Shown: in pieces, positions 6,449 to 13,804 of the stretch
How the letters are laid out: each line of letters opens with the position of its first letter
Numbering within the stretch: the first letter of the stretch is position 1
Source: Gemmatimonadota bacterium
GTDB taxonomy: Bacteria; Gemmatimonadota; Gemmatimonadetes; Longimicrobiales; Gaopeijiaceae
DNA length: 43,456 nt
Reading direction: 5' to 3'
NCBI GenBank assembly: GCA_028873595.1
Contig: JAPPOV010000019.1
Span: forward strand, 1 to 43,456
Notes under the pieces: generated by a model
Database searches by the model: none
The model's input: the letters and a program-made list of their open reading frames with translations, nothing else
Told to the model about the DNA's origin: nothing
Program-made: the position numbers and the translations under genes

Positions 6449-8230
6449 ATGCTCAACGGTCCACTCAAGCGCCTCGTGCGCGAAATTCATCGCAAAAGTC
6501 TCTGGCAGGTACTAGGGATCTATGCGGTTGCATCTTGGGCCGTACTGAGCGGTGTCGGTACGCTGGGAGACGTACTCAACCTGCCTGACTGGTTTCCTTC
6601 CCTCGCGCTCGGACTACTCATCGTCGGGTTGCCCGTCGTTCTTGCCGTGGCAGTCATCCAGGATGGCGGACAGGACCGAGTTAATGAGGGCTCGGCCCCG
6701 GTTCCTGGTGGCACGGACGCTGTTGAGGGCACCGACTCTGGCTCCTTCACCCAGCGGAGCGCTCTAGGATTCTTCGGTGTCTTCGTGTCGCTGGGGTTCG
6801 TCGGAATCGGATGGCTATTGTTCGGCCACGGGATCAGCGGCACGACGGATGACGAACCGACAATTGAACGATCGGTCGCGGTCCTCCCCTTTGTGAACAT
6901 GAGCGGGGACTCCAGCAACGAATACTTCTCCGACGGGATTACCGAGGAGTTGCTCAACGCCCTTGCGCAGTTACCAGACCTTCGCGTTCCGGGCCGCACG
7001 TCCTCGTTTGCATTCAAGGGCAGACGACTCACGATCCGGCAAATCGCCGATACACTGGGCGTTGCGCATGTGCTAGAGGGAAGTGTTCGTCGCCAAGGCG
7101 AAACGTTGTTGATAACCGCACAGCTGATCGATGCACAGACCGACGCCCATTTATGGTCCGATACGTTCGAGAGGGAGCTCACCGACGTCTTCGCCATCCA
7201 GCGTGAGATTGCCTCGGCGATCGCCAATCAGCTTCAGGTCAGCCTCTCAGGAGCCCAGCAGGCTCGACTCGTGGGAGAGGGAACCGCCAGCACTGAAGCC
7301 TACGAGGCTTATTTGCGAGGGCGTTACTTCTGGAATCAACGCACCGAAACGAGCATCAGAACCGCCATCAGCGAGTTTCAGCGAGCTGTCGAATTAGACT
7401 CAAACTACGCCGAGGCGTACTCCGGACTCGCTGACTCCTACTTGATCCTAGACAATTACGTATTCCGGACGATGCCAGACTATCGGACGAACTCCGAGTT
7501 GGGGCTCGCCGCGGCGCGAAGAGCCACTTCTCTTCGTCCCGACCTCGGCATGGCTCGTGCCTCGCTTGGATTTGGCCTTTGGATGGTCGGCGATTGGGAA
7601 GACGCGGTCCGGGAGCTTGAGCGGGCGATCGAGTTGAACCCAGGGTATGCGACCGGCCACATGTGGCTGGCATGGGTGCTGTCCTCCACCGGAAGGGCTG
7701 AAGAGGCGGTGAGCTCCGCACAGCGTGCGCTTGAACTCGATCCGGTCTCTCGGGTGATCTCCCTTGTATTGGGGGAGGTGTTCTTGTTTGCGACCCAAAT
7801 GGAAGAAGCAATCGAACAGCTTCAGAAGACGATAGACCTCGCACCAGAGTGGCCGACCCCTTGGTACGACCTTGGACATGCGCTGTTGCTCGAGGGGCGA
7901 TACGAGGAGGGGTCAGAGGCGTGGCTCAACTATGCGCGGCTTACCGATCTGGACGTCGACATTCAGGCCGCGGCGTATCAAGCGATGGTCCGCTATCGCG
8001 AGACCGGGGAACCGCAGACGTTTCCAGACCACGACGAGAATCCGAGAGGGCAGATCGTGATGTACGCTGAAAGCGGCCAGCCTGACCGGGCTATCGAGCT
8101 CTTCGAAGCCCTTGTCCGATCGGGAGCATTCGGATGGGCGGGAAGCACTCATTCATTGCCCTTCGGAGACCTTCTCAGCAACGATGCCCGGTACGAAGAG
8201 TTGCTCGAAGAAGCTGGGATTACTTGGTGA
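6449..8230 (+). CDS. TolB-like (FlgO-type) domain plus TPR protein
   Basis: 593 aa from ATG at 6449 (no clear ribosome-binding site). Order: N-terminal membrane region with helices at about 18-37 and 49-69 and again at about 106-126; then a FlgO/TolB N-terminal-like domain starting RSVAVLPFVNMSGDSSNEYF and including SDGITEELLNALAQLPDLRV, GRTSSFAFKG and VLEGSVRRQGETL; then TPR repeats from about residue 290 to the end (for example YEAYLRGRYFWNQRT, AISEFQRAVELDSNYAEAYS, AVRELERAIELNPGYATGHM). Proteins of this architecture are abundant in Gemmatimonadota and Bacteroidota, often with an N-terminal DNA-binding or cyclase domain, which is absent here. Role: probable membrane-bound scaffold or sensor. 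The MBL lipoprotein follows 89 bp downstream on the same strand. Confidence 0.88.
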   Translation: MLNGPLKRLVREIHRKSLWQVLGIYAVASWAVLSGVGTLGDVLNLPDWFPSLALGLLIVGLPVVLAVAVIQDGGQDRVNEGSAPVPGGTDAVEGTDSGSFTQRSALGFFGVFVSLGFVGIGWLLFGHGISGTTDDEPTIERSVAVLPFVNMSGDSSNEYFSDGITEELLNALAQLPDLRVPGRTSSFAFKGRRLTIRQIADTLGVAHVLEGSVRRQGETLLITAQLIDAQTDAHLWSDTFERELTDVFAIQREIASAIANQLQVSLSGAQQARLVGEGTASTEAYEAYLRGRYFWNQRTETSIRTAISEFQRAVELDSNYAEAYSGLADSYLILDNYVFRTMPDYRTNSELGLAAARRATSLRPDLGMARASLGFGLWMVGDWEDAVRELERAIELNPGYATGHMWLAWVLSSTGRAEEAVSSAQRALELDPVSRVISLVLGEVFLFATQMEEAIEQLQKTIDLAPEWPTPWYDLGHALLLEGRYEEGSEAWLNYARLTDLDVDIQAAAYQAMVRYRETGEPQTFPDHDENPRGQIVMYAESGQPDRAIELFEALVRSGAFGWAGSTHSLPFGDLLSNDARYEELLEEAGITW

Positions 8231-8319
8231 GCGAGCAGACTTAGCGCGATGATTGCTCAGGGGCCTCGCTCAACTGCGTCCGCCTCGGCAAAAATTCGAG
8301 ATCCAGCAATGGGGGAACA

Positions 8320-9165
8320 ATGAGAACCAAACTGCGACGGCTACCTATTCTTCTTGCTGCGCTGGCGTCGGTTTTTGCGGTGTCTTGCGCACCAGTCGAA
8401 TCACCGCTCACGCTGCATGAATTCGACTGTGGCGTCATTCGTTTCGGCAGCATTGAGATGTTCGGCGTCGGTGACGACGAAACCGATGTCCGTGACATGA
8501 TCGTTCCCTGTTACGTAGTGGAGCATCCCGAAGGCAGCCTTCTGTGGGAGGGAGGGTTGCCCACAGCTCTTGCCGAAGCCGGGGACTGGGTGGAATCGCC
8601 GCCAGTATTGCTACGACTGGATCAGACGCTTGCTGATCAGCTTCCTGGCATTGGCCACGATCTCGGCTCCTTCGACTACGTTGCGTTTTCCCACATGCAT
8701 TTCGATCACGTCGGAGTGGCAAATGAGGTACGAGACGCCACGCTGCTCATCCAACAGGCTGAGTTCGACGCGGCCTTCGCAGACAGCGTGACCGTGCCGT
8801 TCTTTGACCCGTCGGTCTACGAGAGTGCCCGAAATCTCCCGAGGCAACTGCTGAACGGAGAGCACGATGTATTCGGAGATGGCAGGGTGAGGCTTATTCC
8901 TGCATCAGGCCATACGCCCGGACACCAGGTGCTCTTCGTGGATCTGGAGGAAGAAGGTCCCGTTGTTCTAGCTGGCGACCTGTATCATTTCCGCGAGAGT
9001 CGCTCAGGCAAGCGAGTCCCCAGCATAAATGTGGATTCGGCGCTCACTGTTGCGACCATGGACCGCATTGAACAATTGGTAATCGACGGCGGTGCCCAGC
9101 TCTGGATAGAGCACGACATGGCAGCGTTCCTAGAGCGGCAGGCACGTTCCACCGCATATCGTTGA
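8320..9165 (+). CDS. MBL-fold hydrolase lipoprotein, AiiA-type lactonase family
   Basis: 281 aa from ATG at 8320, preceded by GGGGGA. The lipoprotein signal MRTKLRRLPILLAALASVFA ends in VSC (Cys23). The metallo-beta-lactamase metal ligands are complete: H125-x-H127-x-D129-H130 (SHMHFDHVG), H198 (SGHTPGHQVL), D220 (AGDLYHF) and H265 (IEHDMAAF). The spacing from D220 to H198 and H265 is close to that of AiiA N-acyl-homoserine-lactone lactonases, so a periplasmic lactone hydrolase, possibly quorum-quenching, is a reasonable inference; substrate is not shown by the sequence. It ends with a CCCGTCTC-type terminator at 9234-9272. Confidence 0.85.
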   Translation: MRTKLRRLPILLAALASVFAVSCAPVESPLTLHEFDCGVIRFGSIEMFGVGDDETDVRDMIVPCYVVEHPEGSLLWEGGLPTALAEAGDWVESPPVLLRLDQTLADQLPGIGHDLGSFDYVAFSHMHFDHVGVANEVRDATLLIQQAEFDAAFADSVTVPFFDPSVYESARNLPRQLLNGEHDVFGDGRVRLIPASGHTPGHQVLFVDLEEEGPVVLAGDLYHFRESRSGKRVPSINVDSALTVATMDRIEQLVIDGGAQLWIEHDMAAFLERQARSTAYR

Positions 9166-9233
9166 GTACGGGTTTGGCCTCGGCAGCAACGTAAGGAGTG
9201 CCTCGCGGATCTGGGGAGTCGTAGAGAACCCGT

Positions 9234-9274
9234 CCCGTCTCCCCCGAGCTTGGAGAGATGGGTTTGTTTCTCTT
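9234..9274 (+). terminator. Terminator hairpin, CCCGTCTC family (copy D)
   Basis: CCCGTCTC (9234-9241) pairs with GAGATGGG (9255-9262, one G-U pair), followed by TTTGTTTCTCTT. It terminates the MBL lipoprotein gene. Confidence 0.75.
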
Positions 9275-9336
9275 AAGGAGAAGAGGATCGCTCCCAGCAG
9301 TGATTTGAAATAGCCACACTAGCAGGCGGCGGGCAC

Positions 9337-9765
9337 TCAAAGCCCGAATAACCCCAAAAGCAGAGAGACAAGCAGAGAGACAAGAAGTGCTAACCCGGCC
9401 GCCTCTTCGAAGCTCAAGTCCATGCCCCCGGAATCTTCCTCGTCCTCGTCCTCGTAATCGGCTTCGGGGGCACCGTCGCCATTCCAAGCTTCGATACTCA
9501 GGATGTGCGCCAAAGCGACACTCCGCCCCGCACCCGCGTCGGCTATAAGACTGTCCGCTCTGATAACGGGCTGATTGTACTGGATCCTGTCCATGTTCAG
9601 TAAAGTCACTCGAACAAACTCAGGCCCGTCATCCCCGTTGAATGCAGCCGGAGAAATAGAGCTCACTCGTACCCAATCCGAGGTCTCGAAAGCAGCTGTG
9701 GACAGACAAGCATTTAATCCGAGCGCCAAAGAGAAACTCAGGATGACCACTTGAGCTGTTTTCAC
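9337..9765 (-). CDS. Small lipoprotein with C-terminal membrane helix
   Basis: 142 aa from ATG at 9765. A lipoprotein-type signal, MKTAQVVILSFSLALGLNAC (Cys20), is followed by a beta-rich region (WVRVSSISPAAF, EFVRVTLLNMDRIQYNQPVI, RSVALAHILSIEAWNGDGAP), an acidic linker (YEDEDEEDSGG) and a Leu/Val-rich helix to the C-terminus (LALLVSLLVSLLLGLFGL). Lipid anchor plus C-terminal helix would fix both ends. I know no family; the strands recall small response-regulator-free SHOCT/PilZ-like barrels only loosely. The gene lies 49 bp downstream of the next minus-strand gene and may share its transcript. Confidence 0.65.
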   Translation of the reverse strand: MKTAQVVILSFSLALGLNACLSTAAFETSDWVRVSSISPAAFNGDDGPEFVRVTLLNMDRIQYNQPVIRADSLIADAGAGRSVALAHILSIEAWNGDGAPEADYEDEDEEDSGGMDLSFEEAAGLALLVSLLVSLLLGLFGL

Positions 9766-9782
9766 TGACCTACCTACCTCGG

Positions 9783-9817
9783 TAGTCGCAACCTTGCCAT
9801 CAAATGACCGACAGTTA
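9783..9817 (-). promoter_or_regulatory. Dispersed upstream element, diverged copy
   Basis: Read on the minus strand it runs ACTGTCGGTCATTTGATGGC, AAGGTTGCGAC, aligning with the core CTGTCATTTACTGGCAG-GGTTATACGC. It begins at the stop codon of the gene ending at 9815 and leads to the start at 9765. Homology is by eye and weaker than for copies 1 to 4. Confidence 0.35.
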
Positions 9818-10297
9818 CCAGTCCTTCCACACCCCTAGGTAGCTTCCCGAAAGAATGCCCCCGAGGACCCCCATACCGACTGTCACCCCGACATAAATAC
9901 CGGTGCCAGGACCTGATATACCCTCCCAGTTGTCCTTGTTGTGCTCATCAGACAATTCGCGCTGCAAGTAGGCAACCCCTCGGATCAGTAGGTCTACACT
10001 CAAGACCGTCAGGAATCCTGCCGCAGCACTACCGAGGATTGCTCTGCCAGTGTCAAACTGTTGCTCCTCTGCGTCAAAGTATATCCGGTCTCCGAGATCC
10101 TCTTTAGAGATCACCAAACCATCTTCAGTTTCGAGATCTAGGTCCTCGGTGAGGATGCCTTCAAACAGGCGAGGGGCGTTCTGGCCGATGGAGTACCAGC
10201 CGCGTGCTTTCTGACCAGGCTTTTGCGCTTGAGCCGGTACGGCGAGAACGATCAGTAAGAGTGATAGCAGACTAGCCTGTCCCAGCCTGTCTCTCAT
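9815..10297 (-). CDS. Secreted/membrane protein of unknown function
   Basis: 160 aa from ATG at 10297, chosen because AGGGGGA lies 5-11 nt upstream; an in-frame ATG at 10315 is possible. Signal peptide about residues 1-24 (LLSLLLIVLAVPAQA). The mature part starts QKPGQKARGWYSIG, has a charged region with DLGDRIYFDAEEQQFDTGRA, then hydrophobic stretches (ILGSAAAGFLTVLSVDLL and GIYVGVTVGMGVLGGILSG) that look like two membrane helices. Family not recognised. The start is preceded by a diverged dispersed element and an orphan terminator. Confidence 0.65.
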   Translation of the reverse strand: MRDRLGQASLLSLLLIVLAVPAQAQKPGQKARGWYSIGQNAPRLFEGILTEDLDLETEDGLVISKEDLGDRIYFDAEEQQFDTGRAILGSAAAGFLTVLSVDLLIRGVAYLQRELSDEHNKDNWEGISGPGTGIYVGVTVGMGVLGGILSGSYLGVWKDW

Positions 10298-10320
10298 GTG
10301 TCCCCCTTGGCGCATAGGGT

Positions 10321-10365
10321 GCGAAGCAATAATTGGCAGGCGGTAAGCTGATATGTCAAACAAAG
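10321..10365 (-). promoter_or_regulatory. Dispersed upstream element, diverged copy
   Basis: Read on minus: TTTGACAT, ATCAGCTTACCGCCTG, CCAATTATTGCTTCGC. The TTTGACA block and CGCCTG keep their spacing relative to copy 2. It lies 24 bp before the start at 10297 and directly adjoins the hairpin at 10366-10398, the same order as copy 1 with terminator A. Confidence 0.4.
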
Positions 10366-10398
10366 AATCCGTCTCTGCGTGACCTGTGGAGATGGGTT
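10366..10398. terminator. Orphan CCCGTCTC-family hairpin (copy C)
   Basis: AATCCGTCTC (10366-10375) pairs with GAGATGGGTT (10389-10398) with two G-U pairs. No gene is transcribed towards it from either side (the gene on its left reads away and the gene on its right starts at 10956 on plus), so it looks inherited as part of a repeat module. Confidence 0.5.
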
Positions 10399-10417
10399 CT
10401 TCTACTTGAGGGGTGGG

Positions 10418-10459
10418 CACCCGATATCGTGGTTACGATGCTGAGCGCTCAGTCTGACG
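10418..10459 (-). repeat. 41-bp dispersed repeat block, diverged copy C
   Basis: Shares CCGATATCGTGGTTACG and a terminal TCTGACG with copies A and B (GGATATCGTGGTCAGG and GACTGACG). It follows the hairpin in the same order and similar spacing, so all three modules have the same layout. Confidence 0.4.
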
Positions 10460-10578
10460 TGACGGCGTTAGGGTCACACCCCGCTTCTACCCTTACGGGC
10501 TGAGTGAAGCCGCAAGGGGGCGACTACCCTGAAATGCGATCGCATCCGGCGCAGGCGGCCCCTGATCTGCGTAGATGG

Positions 10579-10622
10579 ACCCTAACAGCACCCGATCGTC
10601 TGAGCAGTCGTGTTGTTAGGGT
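10579..10622. repeat. 13-bp inverted repeat with 18-nt loop
   Basis: ACCCTAACAGCAC (10579-10591) pairs with GTGTTGTTAGGGT (10610-10622), with one G-U pair. The ends CCCTAAC and GTTAGGG recall integron core sites, but the arms are continuous and only 44 nt span the whole, so an attC site is unlikely. No T-run follows. A structured RNA element or recombination relic is possible. Confidence 0.5.
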
Positions 10623-10719
10623 GGTATCCCGCCCTCTGCTGTCTCGATCAGTACCTCGCTCTGGGGATGCACACCTATCAACAGGAACCGTAAACGCATC
10701 GATCCTGCCAGCCCCCGAT

Positions 10720-10765
10720 GCCGCTGACCCCCCCTCAGGGGAGAGACCTTCGGGCGTTCAGCGGC
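10720..10765. other. Possible three-way-junction structure
   Basis: Outer stem GCCGCTGA (10720-10727) with TCAGCGGC (10758-10765) encloses CCCC-TCA-GGGG and CC-TTCG-GG mini-hairpins. It lies 190 bp upstream of the Gfo/Idh/MocA gene. No known riboswitch class was recognised. Confidence 0.35.
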
Positions 10766-10955
10766 GCGTACATAACTCGCAGCACTGACTGTGAAGAAAG
10801 CCCCACCAAGTTGGGTGTTCGGATTTGGGGCACCATCGCGAACAGGCTCTTCTACGAACTGGAAACCGAGTGTGTTGGTCGGACAGGCAGATAGAGTTTC
10901 GCTGGCGGTGCTCTGTCCTATGGCGCATTCTGAGCTCACCTCATCAGGAGATGGC

Positions 10956-12320
10956 ATGATCGACTCAACGCGCAAATCTTCCCGGCGCTCCTTTCTTGGT
11001 AATTTGGGCGCCGCTGCACTGGCAGCCGGTGCGACCCCACACCTCCTCATAGCTGACGACCGACGCCGCGTGGCGGAGCGAATGGCCCGTCAGTACCGCT
11101 CGCCGAACGATCAGATCAACTTGGCGGTTATCGGTGCAGGCGGGATGGGCATGGCCGACGTATCCACGGCGCTTCGCGTCCCGGGTGTGAAGCTGGTCGC
11201 CGCCGCCGACTGCTATGACGGGCGCCTCGAAGCGGCCCGTGCCGAGCATGGGTCGGATTTGTTCACGACGCGGGACTATCGTGAGATTCTCGCCCGCGAC
11301 GACATCGACGCTGTCATCTGCGGAACGCCCGATCACTGGCACCACCGGGTTTCAGTCGATGCGCTGGAGGCAGGAATCAGCGTCTATTGCGAGAAGCCGA
11401 TGGTCCATCAGATCGCACAGGGGGCGGACGTCATCCGTGCCGAACGCGAGTCAGGCAAGACGTATCAGGTCGGCAGCCAGGGGATGTCCTCACTCGGCAA
11501 CGAGAAGGCGAAGCAGCTGCTCGAGGAGGGTGCGATCGGCGAGCTGAACTACGCGGAAGGCTTCTGGGCTCGTAACGATCCAATCGGAGCGTGGCAGTAC
11601 GCCATTCCCGAGGATGGCTCGGAGGAGACGGTCGACTGGGACATGTTCCTCGGTGACGCTCCGTCACGACCGTTCGATCCGCTGAGGATCTTCCGTTGGC
11701 GCAACTACCGGGATTACGGTACCGGCGTCTCCGGCGACCTTTTCGTGCACCTCTTTTCGAGCCTGCACTTCGTGACGTCATCAAAAGGGCCGCGGAAGAT
11801 CATGGCCCAGGGTGGACTCCGCTACTGGAAGGATGGGCGTGAGGTCCCGGACGTGCTCCTCGGCATGTTCGACTATCCGGAGACCGAGGCGCACCCGGCG
11901 TTCAACCTCTCGCTACGGGTGAACTTCGTCGACGGCACGTCGGGTTCGACCTTCCTTCGCCTGGTGGGTAACGAGGGCGCGATGGACGTGACCTGGACCG
12001 ATGTCGTGCTGAGGCGCAACAAGTCTGTGGGCGCGACCGACGTGTTCAATCAGATGAAGGCGGACGAGGCCGGTCAGGGCCCCGGAGCCCGGAAGGAGAT
12101 GCTGCCTCCGGCCGAATCCGTCTACACAGCCGAAGACGGGTACTGGGGTGCCCATTTCGATCACTTCATGAACTTCTTCAACGGGGTCCGTGAAGGAACG
12201 CCTGTGGAGGAGGACGCCACGTTCGGGCTGCGCGCGGCTGCTCCAGCGCTTGCGTGCAACGACTCCTACTTCGACGAGAAGGTGGTCGGTTGGGACCCCG
12301 ATGCGATGGAGGTGCTCTGA
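10956..12320 (+). CDS. Tat-exported Gfo/Idh/MocA-family oxidoreductase
   Basis: 454 aa from ATG at 10956, with AGGAG 5 nt upstream; longer in-frame starts run through the intergenic region and lack a signal. The N-terminus is a twin-arginine signal (KSSRRSFLGNLGAAALAAGA). The mature enzyme has the Rossmann motif LAVIGAGGMGMAD (around residue 60), the DAVICGTPDHWH strand and the family's catalytic-site motif E146-K147-P148 (YCEKPMVHQ), then a C-terminal alpha/beta sheet domain. Enzymes of this family oxidise or reduce sugar hydroxyls with NAD(P); Tat export with folded cofactor is typical of periplasmic members. Its TGA overlaps the ATG of a DUF1080 gene, suggesting it makes or uses 3-keto sugars that the DUF1080 partners cleave. 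Confidence 0.92.
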   Translation: MIDSTRKSSRRSFLGNLGAAALAAGATPHLLIADDRRRVAERMARQYRSPNDQINLAVIGAGGMGMADVSTALRVPGVKLVAAADCYDGRLEAARAEHGSDLFTTRDYREILARDDIDAVICGTPDHWHHRVSVDALEAGISVYCEKPMVHQIAQGADVIRAERESGKTYQVGSQGMSSLGNEKAKQLLEEGAIGELNYAEGFWARNDPIGAWQYAIPEDGSEETVDWDMFLGDAPSRPFDPLRIFRWRNYRDYGTGVSGDLFVHLFSSLHFVTSSKGPRKIMAQGGLRYWKDGREVPDVLLGMFDYPETEAHPAFNLSLRVNFVDGTSGSTFLRLVGNEGAMDVTWTDVVLRRNKSVGATDVFNQMKADEAGQGPGARKEMLPPAESVYTAEDGYWGAHFDHFMNFFNGVREGTPVEEDATFGLRAAAPALACNDSYFDEKVVGWDPDAMEVL

Positions 12321-13093
12321 TGGTGCTGCGTGTGATGCGGACAAGCTGCGCGATGGCACTGGTGGGGGTGCTCGGCGCGTGCTCCGGTGCTGCGGATGAC
12401 GTGGCTCCGGCGGGCGGGGACATGGCCGTCGCCCACAACACCCTCACGGCCGAGGAAGAGGCGGCCGGCTGGGAGCTCCTCTTCGACGGACAGTCGCTCG
12501 AGCAGTGGCGGGGGTACGGGCGTGACGACCTCCCCGAGACGTGGATCGCTCGCGACGGTGAGATGATGCTGCAGACCGAAGGCGGCAACATGGACGGTGG
12601 GGACGTCGTCACGATCGCCGAGTATACCGACTTCGAGCTCGTCTTCGACTTCAAGGTCGGCCCGAGCGGAAATAGCGGCGTCTTCTACCGCGTGCAGGAA
12701 ATCGACGACAAGGGGCTGTGGCAGGTCTCGGCCGAGTACCAGGTTCTCGACGACCCGGCGTATCCGGAGTCGGAGGACTGGGACCCCCGTACCCATCGTA
12801 CGGCGGAGAACTACGACCTCCAGGCCGCGGAGTCGCGGATCGTGAATCCGGTGGGGGAGTGGAACTCCGGTCGCATCGTCGTGCAGGGCAACCACGTCGA
12901 GCACTGGCTCAACGGCGCCCTCGCAGTGGAGTACGAGCTGTACTCGCCCGAGTGGGAGGGGTGGGTCGCGGCGAGCAAGTTCTCTGTCGAGGAGCACTTC
13001 GCCCGAGCACCCTCCGGCTCGATAGGGCTCCAGGACCATGGGACGCCCGTATGGTATCGCAACATGAAGATCCGGCGGTTGGGTGATGGGTAA
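12320..13093 (+). CDS. DUF1080 (3-keto-disaccharide hydrolase family) lipoprotein
   Basis: 257 aa from ATG at 12320, which shares bases with the previous gene's TGA. The lipoprotein signal ends LVGVLGAC (about Cys20). The DUF1080/PF06439 fold is clear: GWELLFDGQSLEQWRGYG near the start, TWIARDGEMML, an FELVFDFKVGPSGNSGVFYR strand pair, WQVSAEYQVLDDPAYPE, a WNSGRIVVQGNHVEHWLNG stretch, and GSIGLQDHGTPVWYRNMKIR at the end, each a hallmark of this jelly-roll family. Characterised members hydrolyse or eliminate 3-keto-glycosides produced by Gfo/Idh/MocA dehydrogenases. Coupling to such a dehydrogenase supports that role here, at the outer membrane or periplasm. Confidence 0.92.
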   Translation: MVLRVMRTSCAMALVGVLGACSGAADDVAPAGGDMAVAHNTLTAEEEAAGWELLFDGQSLEQWRGYGRDDLPETWIARDGEMMLQTEGGNMDGGDVVTIAEYTDFELVFDFKVGPSGNSGVFYRVQEIDDKGLWQVSAEYQVLDDPAYPESEDWDPRTHRTAENYDLQAAESRIVNPVGEWNSGRIVVQGNHVEHWLNGALAVEYELYSPEWEGWVAASKFSVEEHFARAPSGSIGLQDHGTPVWYRNMKIRRLGDG

Positions 13094-13727
13094 TCCCCGG
13101 CAGCACCTTCGGTGCGTGGGTGCATTCATCTCGCCCACGCTGATACTGGCTGTGGTCGGCACCGTCTTGGCTTCGCCCGTGGTCGCTCAGGAGGCTCACT
13201 CGATCTTTAACGGCGAGAACTTGGAGGGGTGGACCATCCACGGGACTGAACTTTGGTACGTGGAGGACGGTGAGCTCGTTTGCGAGAGCGGGCCGGATGC
13301 GGAGTACGGATACCTGCGTACGAACGCCATGTACGACGACTTCGAGCTCACCCTCGAGTTCAAGCAGGAAGCAGATGGGAACTCGGGGGTCTTCTTCCGC
13401 TCGACCATCGACGGGGTGCGGATCAGTGGCTGGCAGGCCGAGGTTGCGCCGCCGGGCCTGTACTCGGGTGGTATCTACGAGTCCTACGGTCGAGGCTGGC
13501 TGGTCCAGCCCGAGCCGGCGCTCGACGCCGTGCTCCGCATGGGTGATTGGAACGAGATGACGATCCGAGTCGTAGGGAATCGGGTCACGACCTGGATCAA
13601 CGGCACCCAGATGATCGACCTCACCGACGAGGAGATCGGCCAACGACGAGGTCACATCGCCCTGCAGATTCACGACGGTGGTGGGATCAAGGTGCGCTGG
13701 CGGAATCTTAGGATGCTGGAGCTGTGA
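13086..13727 (+). CDS. DUF1080 (3-keto-disaccharide hydrolase family), second copy
   Basis: 213 aa from ATG at 13086, overlapping the previous stop by 8 nt (an in-frame GTG one codon upstream is an alternative). Signal peptide through about residue 36 (LILAVVGTVLASPVVAQ). Domain hallmarks: SIFNGENLEGWTIHGTELWY, VEDGELVCESG, FELTLEFKQEADGNSGVFFR, WNEMTIRVVGNRVTTWINGT and GHIALQIHDGGGIKVRWRNL. It is shorter than copy 1 and lacks the PAYPE-type insertion, so the two may act on different glycosides or on different bonds. Last gene of the coupled three-gene unit. Confidence 0.92.
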   Translation: MGNPRQHLRCVGAFISPTLILAVVGTVLASPVVAQEAHSIFNGENLEGWTIHGTELWYVEDGELVCESGPDAEYGYLRTNAMYDDFELTLEFKQEADGNSGVFFRSTIDGVRISGWQAEVAPPGLYSGGIYESYGRGWLVQPEPALDAVLRMGDWNEMTIRVVGNRVTTWINGTQMIDLTDEEIGQRRGHIALQIHDGGGIKVRWRNLRMLEL

Positions 13728-13804
13728 ACAGTGCTCCATCGCACCTGTGATTAGCGGATTTCGCTACGGTCAGCGCATCCACAGCGCTTCCACCTCGACG
13801 TCTA

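Larger units (their letters stand above)
10298..10955. other. 658-bp gene-free boundary region
   Basis: No gene can be supported here: open frames are short and poor in codon quality. It holds a diverged upstream element (10321-10365), a CCCGTCTC-family hairpin, a weak copy of the 41-bp repeat (10418-10459), and two structured inverted repeats (10579-10622, 10720-10765). GC rises and gene style changes across it. Confidence 0.6.

Noticed and set aside
421..10765. Integron cassette array: repeated intergenic elements with GTTAYAC/GTTAGGG ends
   Set aside because: The elements sit before start codons, not after genes. No complementary R''/R' pair with unpaired spacers at 60-150 bp was found, and there is no integrase gene. 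The 44-bp stem at 10579-10622 is too short and continuously paired.
10504..10788. Plus-strand 94-codon frame in the boundary stretch
   Set aside because: It runs across both structured inverted repeats and has no motif or start signal.
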